Translations under genes and position numbers: made by a program | The notes under the pieces: generated by a model | Databases searched by the model: none | The model's input: only the letters and a program-made list of their open reading frames with translations | Told to the model about the DNA's origin: nothing | In this document: in pieces, positions 27,503-37,575 of the stretch | Position numbering within the stretch: the stretch's first letter is position 1 | Layout of the letters: each line of letters starts with the position of its first letter | Origin: Alkalinema sp. FACHB-956 | GTDB lineage: Bacteria; Cyanobacteriota; Cyanobacteriia; Leptolyngbyales; Leptolyngbyaceae | Reading direction: 5' to 3' | DNA: 64,000 nucleotides | Assembly: GCF_014697025.1 (NCBI RefSeq) | Contig: NZ_JACJRC010000017.1 | Span: forward strand, 50,887-114,886

Positions 27503-28681
27503 CTATACAAAGAAGAAGATTCCTGGGAAACCCGGTAGCCCCGGAATCGGGTCGATCGGGGGAAGTTCAGGCGGTGGCGTGGGCGTGGGGCTAGGATTTG
27601 GGGGCAATGTGGGGGGCTGGGAGGAAGCGGTGAGTACGATCGTATTCAGGTCGTAGGTGGCGCTGAAGGGGCCGGTGGGAGTTGTTAAATTTGTTGTAAT
27701 AATGCCTTGATTAAAGTTAACAGTTCCTTGGCTTTGGGCTAAGAAGCTGGCTGTGTCCGTCACGAATTTTGGCAGATCCAGACTGGTTTTGATCGTCCCT
27801 AAGCTCCCTGTGACATCGATCGCCGCAATGCCATTGGTAAAGACGATCGTGCCTGTGCCTTGCAATGCATCCTTGACCTTATCCGCAACGATCGCCCCTG
27901 TCGCAAAGCTGGTCGTCAATTCGCCAAAGGGCGTGGGAATATCGAGGATAATGTTCCCTTTGGAGAAGGTAAAATCGCCGGAAAAGGCGGTCAGGGGAAT
28001 ATTCAAATTCCCTAGAAAGCCCCCGGTTTGCAACGTGACAACGCCTTGATCTAAATCGACTAGGCCACTGATTCCACCCAATGCAACGGGCACTTTGGCA
28101 TCATCCCCAAAGTCGATCGTCAAGTCGAGATCCCCAAAGGGCGTTTGCAAATCCGTTACAAAAGCTCCGCGACCAAAGTCGATCGTCCCTGTCACGGGGC
28201 CTAAGAGCGTTGGCGTATTTACCTGCACCTTCCCATCGGCAAAGGGAGCCGTGCCTTCTAAGCTGTTGACCAAATTCACGATCGTAGAACTGATCAAATC
28301 GGCAAAATTCAGCGTTCCCTGGAGTTGACCGCCGCCATAGGTCAGATTAGTGGTGGCAACCCCCTGATCCAGGCTAATGGTTCCGTTGAGCGTCGTTAGT
28401 CCAGCGGCTAAGTCTCCAGCGAGCTTCACCAAGTCCAAGGGGGCGTTGAACAGTTCACCCGTAGGGCTCGTCAAGCTGCCAGTGACGATGCCATTTTCGC
28501 CAAGGGTGAGGGTTCCGCTCGCGGATTTTAAGGTGTTTAAAAAAGCCTGGGCATTGCCTGTCCCAAAAATGGGATCTAGAAATGAGCCCGTGGGTGGTGG
28601 TAAGGGGTCTTCGAGTCTTAAGCCGGCTGAGGGGGGTGTGAAAGGTGCAAAACCGCTGGGGGACAGCGTGGACAGTAGCAT
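27503..28681 (-). CDS. Repetitive beta-strand protein, unknown
   Basis: 392 residues without a recognised family. The body (about 45-360) is built of eight or more degenerate units of 30-40 residues with the pattern GTI-x-aspartate/glutamine-x-G-x-hydrophobic-T-x-L-x-TPxG. Examples are GTISLDQGVATTNLTYGGG, GTIDFGRGAFVTDLQTPFG and GTVNFNQGIITTNLTTPTG. A proline-rich linker (PPNPSPTPTPPPELPPIDP) leads to a hydrophobic end GFPGIFFFV. The pattern suggests a stacked-strand fold, possibly at the cell surface, but no signal peptide is seen. Confidence 0.7.
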   Translation of the reverse strand: MLLSTLSPSGFAPFTPPSAGLRLEDPLPPPTGSFLDPIFGTGNAQAFLNTLKSASGTLTLGENGIVTGSLTSPTGELFNAPLDLVKLAGDLAAGLTTLNGTISLDQGVATTNLTYGGGQLQGTLNFADLISSTIVNLVNSLEGTAPFADGKVQVNTPTLLGPVTGTIDFGRGAFVTDLQTPFGDLDLTIDFGDDAKVPVALGGISGLVDLDQGVVTLQTGGFLGNLNIPLTAFSGDFTFSKGNIILDIPTPFGELTTSFATGAIVADKVKDALQGTGTIVFTNGIAAIDVTGSLGTIKTSLDLPKFVTDTASFLAQSQGTVNFNQGIITTNLTTPTGPFSATYDLNTIVLTASSQPPTLPPNPSPTPTPPPELPPIDPIPGLPGFPGIFFFV

Positions 28682-29085
28682 GGAATACCTCGATGTGGTA
28701 AACGACTACCCAGGGTAGATGACTAACCAGGGTCGGTAACTACAAAGCGTTGATCATTGCCAAGCAGTAGATAACTACAAAAAAGTAGATCGCTACAAAA
28801 ACATAGACAACTACAGTAGATAGCTACGCCCTGTACCTTAACAACTGTTTATACTAATCGAGGTATGTCTTTAGATAGAGTTGCCGAACTGCAAAGATTG
28901 GTTTTCCTAAAGGCTTTCACGGAAAGCTATCGAAATCCTAATTCCTCCATGTCTTGGTGTCTCCATTGATTGATTTGCAATTACCCTAGGCGCAGCTTGC
29001 AGTTGAATTTAGCCTGTTTGGTTCTGAATTCAGACACAGCTGCTGGGTTGCTCCCTCAAACGAGGGAGGTTGTTTTCAGCATTGT
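28682..29085. other. Intergenic region with short repeats
   Basis: About 400 bases downstream of tgt and upstream of the repetitive-protein gene. Around 28680-28830 there are six or more variants of GTAGATNNCTACAA, partly self-complementary. No gene recognised. Confidence 0.6.
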
Positions 29086-30198
29086 CTAACCTGTGACTGG
29101 TGCAATCCATTCAGCAAATTCTGTTGTGAAGGTGCCCGCTAGGATCGATTGCCGAATGCGTTGGGTAAACCGGACTAACTCAGTGATGTTGTGAATTGAG
29201 AGTAAGGTGTAGGCTAGTAATTCCTGCGATCGCAACAAGTGACTGATATAAGCCCGACTAAAGTTTTGGCAGACATAGCAGGAGCAGGTCTCATCTAAGG
29301 GGCGGAAGTCTTCCCGGAATTTCGCGTTTTTCAAATTCCAGCGTTCGCCCCCCACTAAGGCAGAACCATGACGCGCCAGCCGGGTCGGAATCACACAGTC
29401 AAACACATCCACCCCCGCCGCGATCGCCCGTGCCATTTCACGGTAACTGCCGACGCCCATGAGGTAGCGCAATTTATTCTGCGGCAACAGGGGAGCCGTA
29501 TGCTGTACCACTTGATCGATCACTTCCGGCGCTTCCCCCACGCTAACGCCCCCGATCGCGTATCCCGGCAAATTCAAGTCCACCAATTGCCGCGCCGCCT
29601 CCGCCCGCAGATCCAAAAATTCGCCCCCTTGGACAATGCCAAACAGCGCTTGATCTGCCTTGCGGCTGTGGGCTGCGACACAACGCTTCAGCCATTCGTA
29701 GGTGCGTTCCATGGCTTTTTCCACCGTATCCCGTCCCACTCCAGGGGGCGCACATTCATCAAAGGCCATGATCACATCTGCGCCGAGGGTGTTTTGAATG
29801 GCGATCGATTTCTCAGGCGTTAGGTGAATCAGCGATCCGTCACGGGGCGATCGAAAGGTCACGCCATCATCGTTAATCTGATTAATTTCACTGAGGCTGA
29901 ACACCTGAAAACCCCCGGAATCCGTCAGCATGGGGCCAGACCACCCCATAAACTTATGCAATCCCCCTGCCATTTGCACAATGTCTTCACCGGGTTGTAA
30001 ATGCAAATGGTAGGTGTTGGATAAAACCATTTGTGCACCTGTGTCCTGAAGCTGCGCAGGTGTGACGGTCTTTACATTGGCCAATGTTCCCACGGGCATA
30101 AACCGAGGTGTTTCTACCACGCCATGGGGGGTGTGGAAAACCCCTGCACGGGCGTTGGTGTAGGAGCAAGTGGCTTGGACTTCGAAGGTGAAGGACAT
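29086..30198 (-). CDS. tgt: tRNA-guanine transglycosylase
   Basis: Exchanges guanine 34 of Asp, Asn, His and Tyr tRNAs for the queuosine precursor. About 370 residues from [20 protein letters not shown]; the open frame extends 24 codons higher but the family starts here. It has the nucleophile region [12 protein letters not shown] near 95, [13 protein letters not shown] near 150 and the zinc site [18 protein letters not shown] near 310. The tRNA array in this window encodes all four substrate tRNAs with G34. Confidence 0.96.
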   Translation of the reverse strand: MSFTFEVQATCSYTNARAGVFHTPHGVVETPRFMPVGTLANVKTVTPAQLQDTGAQMVLSNTYHLHLQPGEDIVQMAGGLHKFMGWSGPMLTDSGGFQVFSLSEINQINDDGVTFRSPRDGSLIHLTPEKSIAIQNTLGADVIMAFDECAPPGVGRDTVEKAMERTYEWLKRCVAAHSRKADQALFGIVQGGEFLDLRAEAARQLVDLNLPGYAIGGVSVGEAPEVIDQVVQHTAPLLPQNKLRYLMGVGSYREMARAIAAGVDVFDCVIPTRLARHGSALVGGERWNLKNAKFREDFRPLDETCSCYVCQNFSRAYISHLLRSQELLAYTLLSIHNITELVRFTQRIRQSILAGTFTTEFAEWIAPVTG

Positions 30199-30326
30199 AG
30201 GGTTAGCTAGCCAGAGAGGAATGAAAGAGATAGGAGAATAGATTATCCATCGCGATCGCGATGGATACAAGATTCAGAAAGGAGAATAGCAATACCGGAT
30301 TCGGGTTTAGTTAGATAGCATAAACA

Positions 30327-30746
30327 CTAGGTAGCAGGAAGGCACTGCACTAAAGAAATTTGATCATAGATTTCTTGATTTTCTTCTTGGGCTTGACGCA
30401 GGTCATACTGTGCTTGTAAGTTTAACCAGAACTGAGGGCTATTCCCAAAATAGCGGGATAACCGCCAAGCCGTATCTGCGGTAATGCTACGTTTCTCAGC
30501 CAAGATTTCGCTAATACGGGTTTGAGCAACTCCAATGTCTTTGCTGAGACGATAGGGCGTAATCTCTAAGGGTTCTAGAAATTCCGATTTCAAAATTTCA
30601 CCAGGATGAATGTGGGGAAGACGATCGTTGTCCATAGAACTTTTGTTGACAGATGCTTTATCTTGGTCGTTTTCCTCGGTTTCCAGTCGTCTAAATTCGG
30701 TTAATTCAATCGGATTAACGAATGAGTTAACGGACATCGTAGCCAA
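30327..30746 (-). CDS. higA: HigA-family antitoxin, without a toxin gene
   Basis: XRE-type helix-turn-helix protein. The HigA core HPGEILKSEFLEPLEITPYRL and DIGVAQTRISEILAEKRSI lies at about 46-90 of 139. If translation starts at MDNDRLPHIHPGE (30635) it is a normal HigA of about 102 residues; the longer frame overlaps ubiD by 20 bases. No HigB-like gene is adjacent: the upstream gene is ubiD and the downstream one is tgt. It is therefore an orphan regulator. Confidence 0.85.
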   Translation of the reverse strand: MATMSVNSFVNPIELTEFRRLETEENDQDKASVNKSSMDNDRLPHIHPGEILKSEFLEPLEITPYRLSKDIGVAQTRISEILAEKRSITADTAWRLSRYFGNSPQFWLNLQAQYDLRQAQEENQEIYDQISLVQCLPAT

Positions 30747-32238
30747 AGAGATTGGGATTCGCTTCGGTCAGATTGATGTCGGCTAAACCGTATTCCGCCC
30801 AGCGTTGGGTGACTAACTCCGCTGTCGCTGGATCAGGTTGCAATGCCTCGCCCCAAGGCCGATCGGTTTCCGGATAAATTTTGGTGGTGGCGTCAATGCC
30901 CATTTTGCTGCCGAGGCCACTGCGCTCCGTGGCGAAATCCAAGGAGTCAAAGGGATTATCCGGCAGAATAAACACATCCCGCGCTGCATCTACTTTAGAG
31001 GTCACAGCCCAGACAACAGCCCGCGGATCACGAATATTAATGTCCTTATCCACCACAATGACAAATTTGGTGTAGCTGAATTGTGGGAGGGCACTCCAAA
31101 AGGCCAAGGCCGCCCGCCGTGCTTGACCGGGATAGGCTTTGTCGATCGCGATCACCGCAGCCTTATAGGACAACGCTTCCATCGGCAAAAAGAAATCCAC
31201 AATTTCCGGAACCTGTTGTCGCAGAATGGGCGTATAAATGCGATTCAGGGCGATCGCCATCATGGCATCTTCCTTGGGGGGGCGACCGCTGAAGGTTGTT
31301 AGGTAAATGGGATTTTTGCGGTGGGTCATGCAGTGGAAATGCAGGAGGGGTGCATCTTCCTTAACGGGGCCGTAGTAACCCATGTGATCCCCCGCTGGGC
31401 CATCGATCGCCACTTCTCCGGGGGTAATTGTGCCTTCTAGGACAAATTCCGAATCCGCAGGCACTTCCAAATCCACCGTTTTACACTTGGCCAAGTGCAC
31501 CCCAGAACCGCCGTAGAGTCCAGCAAACAGCCATTCCGATAAATCGATCGGCAAGGGTGTGGCCGCGGCCATAATGACGATCGGATCAACCCCGATGGCG
31601 ATCGCCACTTCCAGCTTTTCGCCCCGTTCTGCGGCTTTGCGAAGGTGGCGTGTGGCTCCCCGGACGGACAGCCATTGCACGGTCATGGTGTTTTTAGATT
31701 GCAGTTGCAAGCGATAGACTCCGACGTTGGGAATCTTAGTTTCCGGGTCTTTGGTGATCATCAAGCCGAGCGTGACCACCTTACCCGCATCACCGGGATA
31801 CACCTTCAGAAGCGGCAGTTTGGTAAGGTCAACTTCCTCGCCTTTTAGCACCACCTGCTGGCACGGGGGAAAGAGATCGCGATCGGGTTTAGCCTTGAGA
31901 ACATCAAACAGAACCTTCCCCAGGTCGATCGCCTGTTGCAGTTTTTTGGGGGGACGGGGTTGGTACAGGATAGCGAGTTTTTTGCCCAGGTCTTCCAGTT
32001 CCGTCACCGATTCCATGTTCATTGCCCAGACGATGCGCTGCACCGTCCCCATCAGGTTAACGACCACGGGATGATCTGCGCCTTTGACGTTTTCAAACAG
32101 AAGGGCAGGCCCACCACACTGAAGCATTCGTTGGGCAATTTCGGCAATTTCCAAGTCTGGATCAACGGGGGCTGTGATGCGCCGTAGTTGACCGCGATCC
32201 TCCAATTGTTTGATAAATCCCCGCAAATCCCGTGGCAT
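30727..32238 (-). CDS. ubiD: UbiD-family prenylated-FMN decarboxylase
   Basis: Non-oxidative decarboxylase of about 503 residues using prenylated FMN; in cyanobacteria the likely substrate is 4-hydroxy-3-solanesylbenzoate in plastoquinone synthesis. It starts MPRDLRGFIKQLEDRGQLRR. The cofactor region GVYRLQLQSKNTMTVQWLS lies near residue 175, EFVLEGTITPGEVAIDGPAGDHMGYY (the E-R-E active-site area) near 275 and RGLGSKMGIDATTKIYPE-like residues near 445. Full length. Confidence 0.93.
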   Translation of the reverse strand: MPRDLRGFIKQLEDRGQLRRITAPVDPDLEIAEIAQRMLQCGGPALLFENVKGADHPVVVNLMGTVQRIVWAMNMESVTELEDLGKKLAILYQPRPPKKLQQAIDLGKVLFDVLKAKPDRDLFPPCQQVVLKGEEVDLTKLPLLKVYPGDAGKVVTLGLMITKDPETKIPNVGVYRLQLQSKNTMTVQWLSVRGATRHLRKAAERGEKLEVAIAIGVDPIVIMAAATPLPIDLSEWLFAGLYGGSGVHLAKCKTVDLEVPADSEFVLEGTITPGEVAIDGPAGDHMGYYGPVKEDAPLLHFHCMTHRKNPIYLTTFSGRPPKEDAMMAIALNRIYTPILRQQVPEIVDFFLPMEALSYKAAVIAIDKAYPGQARRAALAFWSALPQFSYTKFVIVVDKDINIRDPRAVVWAVTSKVDAARDVFILPDNPFDSLDFATERSGLGSKMGIDATTKIYPETDRPWGEALQPDPATAELVTQRWAEYGLADINLTEANPNLFGYDVR

Positions 32239-32598
32239 GGTTAAGCTTTGTAAAAGACCTTTCTGATCCTACACCGGGACTGCTTCGGTGGGGTGGGATT
32301 TCTGGGGTTTAGATGGGATTTTCGGGCTAGGGGAAGGGGCGGATCAAGAAGTCCCCTAGAGCATTCCGTTTTTGTCAATTCTGCGCGATCGCGTTTATCT
32401 ACTGTCATTGAACAATGAATCTGTCAATCAAGATCATCAGTCATAATCCATAAACAATTTTCAGATGCGCAAACAGCACACCTGAAAATCACTCAATACT
32501 ATTACAAGGTTGAATTTGACTAATCGCTGAATTTAGTTGCCAAGTCCGGGATTGCTTGGTTTTCGCAGTGGAGCGACTAGATTGAAATACCCAACTTT
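32239..32598. other. Intergenic region upstream of ubiD
   Basis: About 360 bases with no gene. It contains the ubiD promoter region and lies beyond the 3' end of the glycine-zipper gene; no structure recognised. Confidence 0.5.
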
Positions 32599-33117
32599 TT
32601 ACTTGCCATCACGATCGGTATCCCCAGGCAAGGCCCTTTCCACCCGATCCCAGGCATCCCGTGCGGCATGTTGTGCCTTTTCCCACGCAAGGCGACCTTT
32701 GTTATGGCGTTCATAGTCTTCGCGCAGATGGGGTTCTGCTGCATCATAGGTCAACCCGCGTTTTGCATAGGTTGAATATCCCTCATACCCAGTGCGGTAG
32801 GCAGGATGGTAATCATCGTAGCCATAGTCTGCTTCAAAATAGGGACGAGTCGTATAGTTTGTGCTCCAGTACTCGTCTTCCAGGGTGGGATTCATCTGTT
32901 CAGCAACGCCTTTCCCGGCCAGCCCACCTGCAACCGCACCCACCACTGCACCCACCGCAGCCCCGATCGGCCCTGCAACGGTCGCCCCTACTGCGGTGGC
33001 AACGACCCCTGCACTAGCAGCCCCAACACCGGTGCCAATCGGATGGGCACCGGGTTGTCCCGTAATGGGATCTAGGTTGGCGTCTACATCATGATTGACT
33101 TTATTATCTGTACTCAT
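32599..33117 (-). CDS. Glycine-zipper protein, conserved hypothetical
   Basis: 172 residues. A hydrophobic glycine and alanine zipper at about 27-70 (GVGAASAGVVATAVGATVAG, then GAAVGAVVGAVAGGLAGKG) can insert in membranes. It is followed by a tyrosine-rich region (EADYGYDDYHPAYRTGYEGY) and a charged helical end (ERHNKGRLAWEKAQHAARDA). Similar proteins are seen near stress genes in bacteria, but function is unknown. Confidence 0.75.
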   Translation of the reverse strand: MSTDNKVNHDVDANLDPITGQPGAHPIGTGVGAASAGVVATAVGATVAGPIGAAVGAVVGAVAGGLAGKGVAEQMNPTLEDEYWSTNYTTRPYFEADYGYDDYHPAYRTGYEGYSTYAKRGLTYDAAEPHLREDYERHNKGRLAWEKAQHAARDAWDRVERALPGDTDRDGK

Positions 33118-33929
33118 TAGTAAGACCTCATTTCTACAAAAATGTGCTCCTTAAAATGCTCCTTACATCAAGGATTCAATAGCCTTTGAGCTGTCCCGCT
33201 TTGCGATTAAAAGGAGCTTGTGGTTTCCAGGGATGTTTCCAGGAATGTTTCCACAATAGCGGTCAATCATCCCCCGCCCCGTCTTCTAGAAGAGGGAAGC
33301 TCAAAATTAGCGATCTCTTCAAAAAGAAGGATTCTTGCAACAACTGATAACAACTTGCAACAACGCCAAGCAGCCAATCCATCAATTGATCTATCAATTG
33401 ATCTATCAATTGATAGATCAATAAAAAAAATGATTTCCAGAAAATTCCTGATGGCTTAACTTCTGTTTTTACACTGCAATTGCTTTTTTGAGTCTTGAGT
33501 GTTCTAAAAACTAGATTCATTAATATTTTTCAGATGGATTATGGTATTGCTTTTGCGGTTGGATACAGCATTTTTTAGACGCCAGTGGATTGAATCAATC
33601 TCACGTAACTGTTGATTCGATCGAAAAATTTAGGGCACGATCTGGGTGAGCCATAAATTTTGCTCAAGTCATCCGGCTCAACTTGGATAACCTCAGTACT
33701 ATGTAAGACACTTGGTTAAAATGAATACTCAATTTCTATAATTGAGTGAAATTACTGAGATGCCCCTTGGCGATTATGCAACTCAATGGCATAATTCAAT
33801 CCCTGTGATAGCTCCCTGTTGACCCCTAACTTCCCTTGTTTTCGTCCAAGCCTGTGGCAGTGAAACGAACATTTCCTGATCACAGCCCCCTTTTGCAACG
33901 CATTTTTGGGCATCTTCCGGAGCTTCACC
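33118..33929. other. Long AT-rich intergenic region with palindromic repeat
   Basis: About 810 bases with no credible gene. At 33381-33416 the unit ATCAATTGATCT repeats three times. Bases 33399-33420 form a perfect 22-base palindrome centred on CAATTG. The right end should hold the promoter of the TpsB gene. Confidence 0.65.
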
Positions 33930-35756
33930 ATGGTTAGTCCGCTGTTTAGGTCTTTGCCTCGTTGGTTGGCATGGTTCCCCCCTTCTAGTCCGCTTCACCG
34001 GCCTGGAGCGATCGTCCTGAGCAGCTTGGTCAGTGGCGGGCTGGTGGGTAGCAGTTTAATCCATGCCGTACCCAGTTGGGGGCAGACGGTTTCCCCTGGC
34101 ACTCCCCCCCTCGATCGCGCCCTCCCCCGAGGGGATAGCATTGTTCCCCGGGACGCCCAACCTCCCTCCAGCCAGCCCTTACCCGAAACAACACCGATTC
34201 AGCCTTTACCCCCCCCATCGGAGTTGTTGCCGCCGCTGCCTGCCTCGGGCGAGACCTTTCCCAGTGGGCCAAGAACGATCGTGGTGAAGCAATTCAAAGT
34301 CACTGGGAGTACAGTGTTTTCCCAATCAGAGTTCGATCGCGTAGTGGCGGAATTTGTCGATCGACCGATTACCTTGACGGAATTGTTCCAAGCGCGATCG
34401 GCCATTACCAACTTTTATATTCAAAAGGGATATATCACCTCCGGGGCCTACATTCCGCCGCAAACCTTTAACGACGGGGTGGTGGAAATTCGGGTGTTGG
34501 AAGGGAGCCTACAAGCCATTAACGTCACCGGAACCCAGCGGCTCAATCGTGGCTATGTGCGATCGCGCATTGGCATTGCAACCCAACGCCCCTTGCAGCG
34601 GGAACGCTTGCTAGATGCCCTACGGTTACTGCAACTCGATCCTCGGATTCAAAATTTGTCTGCGGAATTATCAGCGGGCGATCGTCCCGGACAAAGCATA
34701 TTGGATCTGCGAGTGGTGGAGGCCAAGACCTTTGATGCCAGTCTGACCTTAGACAATGGCCGATCGCCCAGTGTGGGCACTGAACAACGCAAAATCCAAC
34801 TGCGCGAAGCCAATCTTTTGGGCTTGGGGGATAGTCTGAGTCTGTCCTATACCAATACGACGGGTAGTAACAGCTTTGATGTGGGCTATACCCTACCTGT
34901 CAGTCCCCACAATACGACGCTGAGTCTCAGTTATGGTGGATCTTCCAGTCGTGTGATTGAGCAACCGTTTAATATTTTGGAGATTGAATCCAAATCTCGC
35001 TATTACGAACTCACTCTACGCCATCCATTTCTGCAAACGCCCACCCAAGAATTCGCGATCGGGGTGACGGGCAGTTGGCGGCAAAGTCAGGCCACCTTTT
35101 TGGAGGATTTACCCTTTCCGGCAAGCGGAGCCGATGAAAACGGGAAGACGCGGGTAACGGCAGTACGATTTTTTCAAGAATGGACGCAGCGCAACAGTCG
35201 TCAGGTGTTTGCACTGCGATCGCAGTTCAGTTTGGGCTTCAATGCCTTTGGCTCAACGATTAATGCAGATGCACCCGATAGTCGCTTTTTTACTTGGCGG
35301 GGACAGGCGCAGTGGGTCAGGCTGTTGGGGCCGGATACGCTATTGCTGTTGCGGGGAGATGTGCAACTGGCCGATCGGCCATTGCTGGGATTGGAACAAT
35401 TTGGCCTCGGTGGGCCGGAAACCGTACGGGGCTATCGGCAGGACTCGCTGTTGACCGATAGTGGCGTTTTGTTTTCGGCGGAGGTGCGGATTCCGATCGT
35501 CCGATTTGGGCGACAGCAGAATTTGTTGCAACTGACGCCGTTTGTGGATTTCGGCAAGGCGTGGAATCTGGGGGAACAGGATGATCCGGCAACGAATACG
35601 CTGGCTTCTGTTGGGATTGGGTTGCGGTTACAACTCGCGAATGCATTGACGGCAAGGCTGGACTGGGGGATTCCGTTGGTGGAATTTTCAACGGATCGGC
35701 AAAACTTACAGGAACGGGGCATTCATTTTTCGATCGTCGCTTCACCGTTGCGCTGA
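33930..35756 (+). CDS. TpsB/ShlB-family outer-membrane transporter
   Basis: Two-partner secretion porin of about 608 residues starting MVSPLFRSLPRWLAW (GGAG upstream); the alternative TTG start adds eight codons. A signal peptide is followed by a proline-rich linker (about 45-110), two POTRA-like domains (IVVKQFKVTGSTVFSQSEFD near 120, then VVEIRVLEGSLQAINVTGTQ near 185) and a 16-strand barrel. The barrel ends typically with ALTARLDWGIPLVEF and a terminal aromatic-rich strand. No TpsA exoprotein gene is adjacent, so the cargo is unknown. Confidence 0.9.
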   Translation: MVSPLFRSLPRWLAWFPPSSPLHRPGAIVLSSLVSGGLVGSSLIHAVPSWGQTVSPGTPPLDRALPRGDSIVPRDAQPPSSQPLPETTPIQPLPPPSELLPPLPASGETFPSGPRTIVVKQFKVTGSTVFSQSEFDRVVAEFVDRPITLTELFQARSAITNFYIQKGYITSGAYIPPQTFNDGVVEIRVLEGSLQAINVTGTQRLNRGYVRSRIGIATQRPLQRERLLDALRLLQLDPRIQNLSAELSAGDRPGQSILDLRVVEAKTFDASLTLDNGRSPSVGTEQRKIQLREANLLGLGDSLSLSYTNTTGSNSFDVGYTLPVSPHNTTLSLSYGGSSSRVIEQPFNILEIESKSRYYELTLRHPFLQTPTQEFAIGVTGSWRQSQATFLEDLPFPASGADENGKTRVTAVRFFQEWTQRNSRQVFALRSQFSLGFNAFGSTINADAPDSRFFTWRGQAQWVRLLGPDTLLLLRGDVQLADRPLLGLEQFGLGGPETVRGYRQDSLLTDSGVLFSAEVRIPIVRFGRQQNLLQLTPFVDFGKAWNLGEQDDPATNTLASVGIGLRLQLANALTARLDWGIPLVEFSTDRQNLQERGIHFSIVASPLR

Positions 35757-35785
35757 TGATTAACAAGTCGAAAATAGCTAAACAA

Positions 35786-35811
35786 AACCCTTCTCAAAAT
35801 AGAGAAGGGTT
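35786..35811. terminator. Bidirectional terminator between TpsB and pxcA
   Basis: Stem AACCCTTCTC / GAGAAGGGTT with loop AAAATA, between the two converging genes, flanked by A and T. Confidence 0.8.
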
Positions 35812-35862
35812 GTAAATCGTAAAAGTAGAAGTCAATCAACAGAAACTTTAAACCAATAACAA

Positions 35863-37347
35863 CTACTCATTCATTTCCTTATAGGTTGCTACTGCGGACG
35901 GTGAAATCCGGTTGAGATAACGGAAAATCCAATATTTGAAAATCGTATCGAGAATCACTGGGAATGTCGCGATAAATAGGAAAATGAAATTACGACTGGG
36001 TGGAATGCCCAAATGCTCGGACACGCCTTCCAAGATCACTTCCCAACCGTGGGGAGAGTGGAATCCGACAAAGACATCGGTAAACAGAATGATGATAAAT
36101 GCCTTGGCACTATCACTCAAACCATAGACAATTTCGTCAATAAAGCCCTTCACCGCTTCGATCTGTGCCTGGCCTCGCGTCAGGATGAAGATAAAAGCGA
36201 TCACCCCAGACAGGTCGGCGATCCAGTTTTTAATTGCATTGGCACTCCGATGGGAATAATCCTTCGCGATCGCCTTCACCCGATCGCGCACTTTTTCCTC
36301 CTGAGCTTCCACCTCCGGGGCTTCCAGTCCGAGGGTTTCCCGCAGTAACGTTTCAAATTTCATACGTTCCTCAAAGGTCGTCAAACTCTTGAGAGCCTGC
36401 TCGGTCATTTCACCGTTGAGGAAAATCTTGTTGGGGTTCGTGATCGTAAATTGTCGGCTGATCCAATGGCCGGGAATAAACCGATCGGACAACGCCACAT
36501 TCCGCACAGACACTTGCACCAAAATCGGGACTGCAACCAGCGTCAGGATGAAGCGAATGGCCATTTTTGTCCGTTGCCGCTTGACCTGAAAGTCTTGCAT
36601 GACTTCATATTCGGCATTGGGATCGAGTTCCTGTTTCAGCCGACCGATCGTTCCCAAAATCGATCGGGGCAACACTCCCGTCTTATCGGAAATGGTTTCC
36701 AGATTACTCAGCGTATCCGACTTTCTAGCAGTCCTAGCCTGCTGATCAGCCAGGATCTGAGCGGATAAATTGGCGCTGCCGGATAAATTGGCGCTGCCAT
36801 TGTAGTTGTTGATGGGCAAATTCCCCGATCGGGGCGGGGTGGCGGGTGATCCATAGGGCGTTGTTGGTGCGTCCAGGGGAACCAAAGCCGTAGAGACATT
36901 ACCCCGCGACACCTGATACCGGGCCAGAATTTGATCGACAAACTGTAACTTTTCCAAGGAGATGGCTGTCCGTTCTTTGCTGGGGCGCACTAAGCGTCCA
37001 GACTCCGGCGGGGTGCTGTAACTCTCGCCACTCCCAGATTGGGGTAATTGGCGATCGGCTTTGGGATTGGTGACATTGAGGGTCGATCGACTCAAGCGAA
37101 ACTCAGATAACCGTAGGCGAATGGTTTTGAGGTGTTTGTTGAGTTCCTGCTCAAAGTAAGCATAGGTTTCCTGTCCCACCTGACTATGGTTCGGACTGAT
37201 TTTTTGTCCTCCAAAGTGCTCGTTTTCCAATGCCTGAATCATTAAGGCGGCATCATAGGCTTCATCCAGTGCCCGATCGGGTGTGGTCAGATACCATTGT
37301 TCAGCGCGTTGCAGATAAACACGAAGGCGAGAAAGAAAACTAACCAT
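35863..37347 (-). CDS. pxcA: Proton extrusion protein PxcA (CemA homologue)
   Basis: Inner-membrane protein needed for light-induced proton extrusion in cyanobacteria. 494 residues: a long soluble amino-terminal region with LTTPDRALDEAYDAALMIQ near 18, a variable linker, then the CemA domain from about 235 with four transmembrane segments. It ends with HSPHGWEVILEGVSEHLGIP, RNFIFLFIATFPVILDTIFK and FRYLNRISPSAVATYKEMNE. Length and ends fit PxcA rather than the shorter PxcL. Confidence 0.94.
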   Translation of the reverse strand: MVSFLSRLRVYLQRAEQWYLTTPDRALDEAYDAALMIQALENEHFGGQKISPNHSQVGQETYAYFEQELNKHLKTIRLRLSEFRLSRSTLNVTNPKADRQLPQSGSGESYSTPPESGRLVRPSKERTAISLEKLQFVDQILARYQVSRGNVSTALVPLDAPTTPYGSPATPPRSGNLPINNYNGSANLSGSANLSAQILADQQARTARKSDTLSNLETISDKTGVLPRSILGTIGRLKQELDPNAEYEVMQDFQVKRQRTKMAIRFILTLVAVPILVQVSVRNVALSDRFIPGHWISRQFTITNPNKIFLNGEMTEQALKSLTTFEERMKFETLLRETLGLEAPEVEAQEEKVRDRVKAIAKDYSHRSANAIKNWIADLSGVIAFIFILTRGQAQIEAVKGFIDEIVYGLSDSAKAFIIILFTDVFVGFHSPHGWEVILEGVSEHLGIPPSRNFIFLFIATFPVILDTIFKYWIFRYLNRISPSAVATYKEMNE

Positions 37348-37575
37348 AATTGATGATGAGGCGGCTTTTCTCCGGAGGATGAATTAAATCCTAATGGACG
37401 AAAATATTCAAGTGCTCTAGACAACATTGCACAGCTTATTCTATGCTCGCCATTCCGAAAGATCTATCTCAGAACTAACCAAATTTCTAATCGATCGCTG
37501 TGACAAACCGATCAGGCTTCAATCAGTCAGCCGAGATCAGCCAGACTAGAATAGAGCTTCCCTAGGTTTTTTGCT

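Noticed and set aside
33399..33420. Terminator upstream of the TpsB gene
   Set aside because: The palindrome is AT-rich and followed by A's, not T's, on the plus strand.
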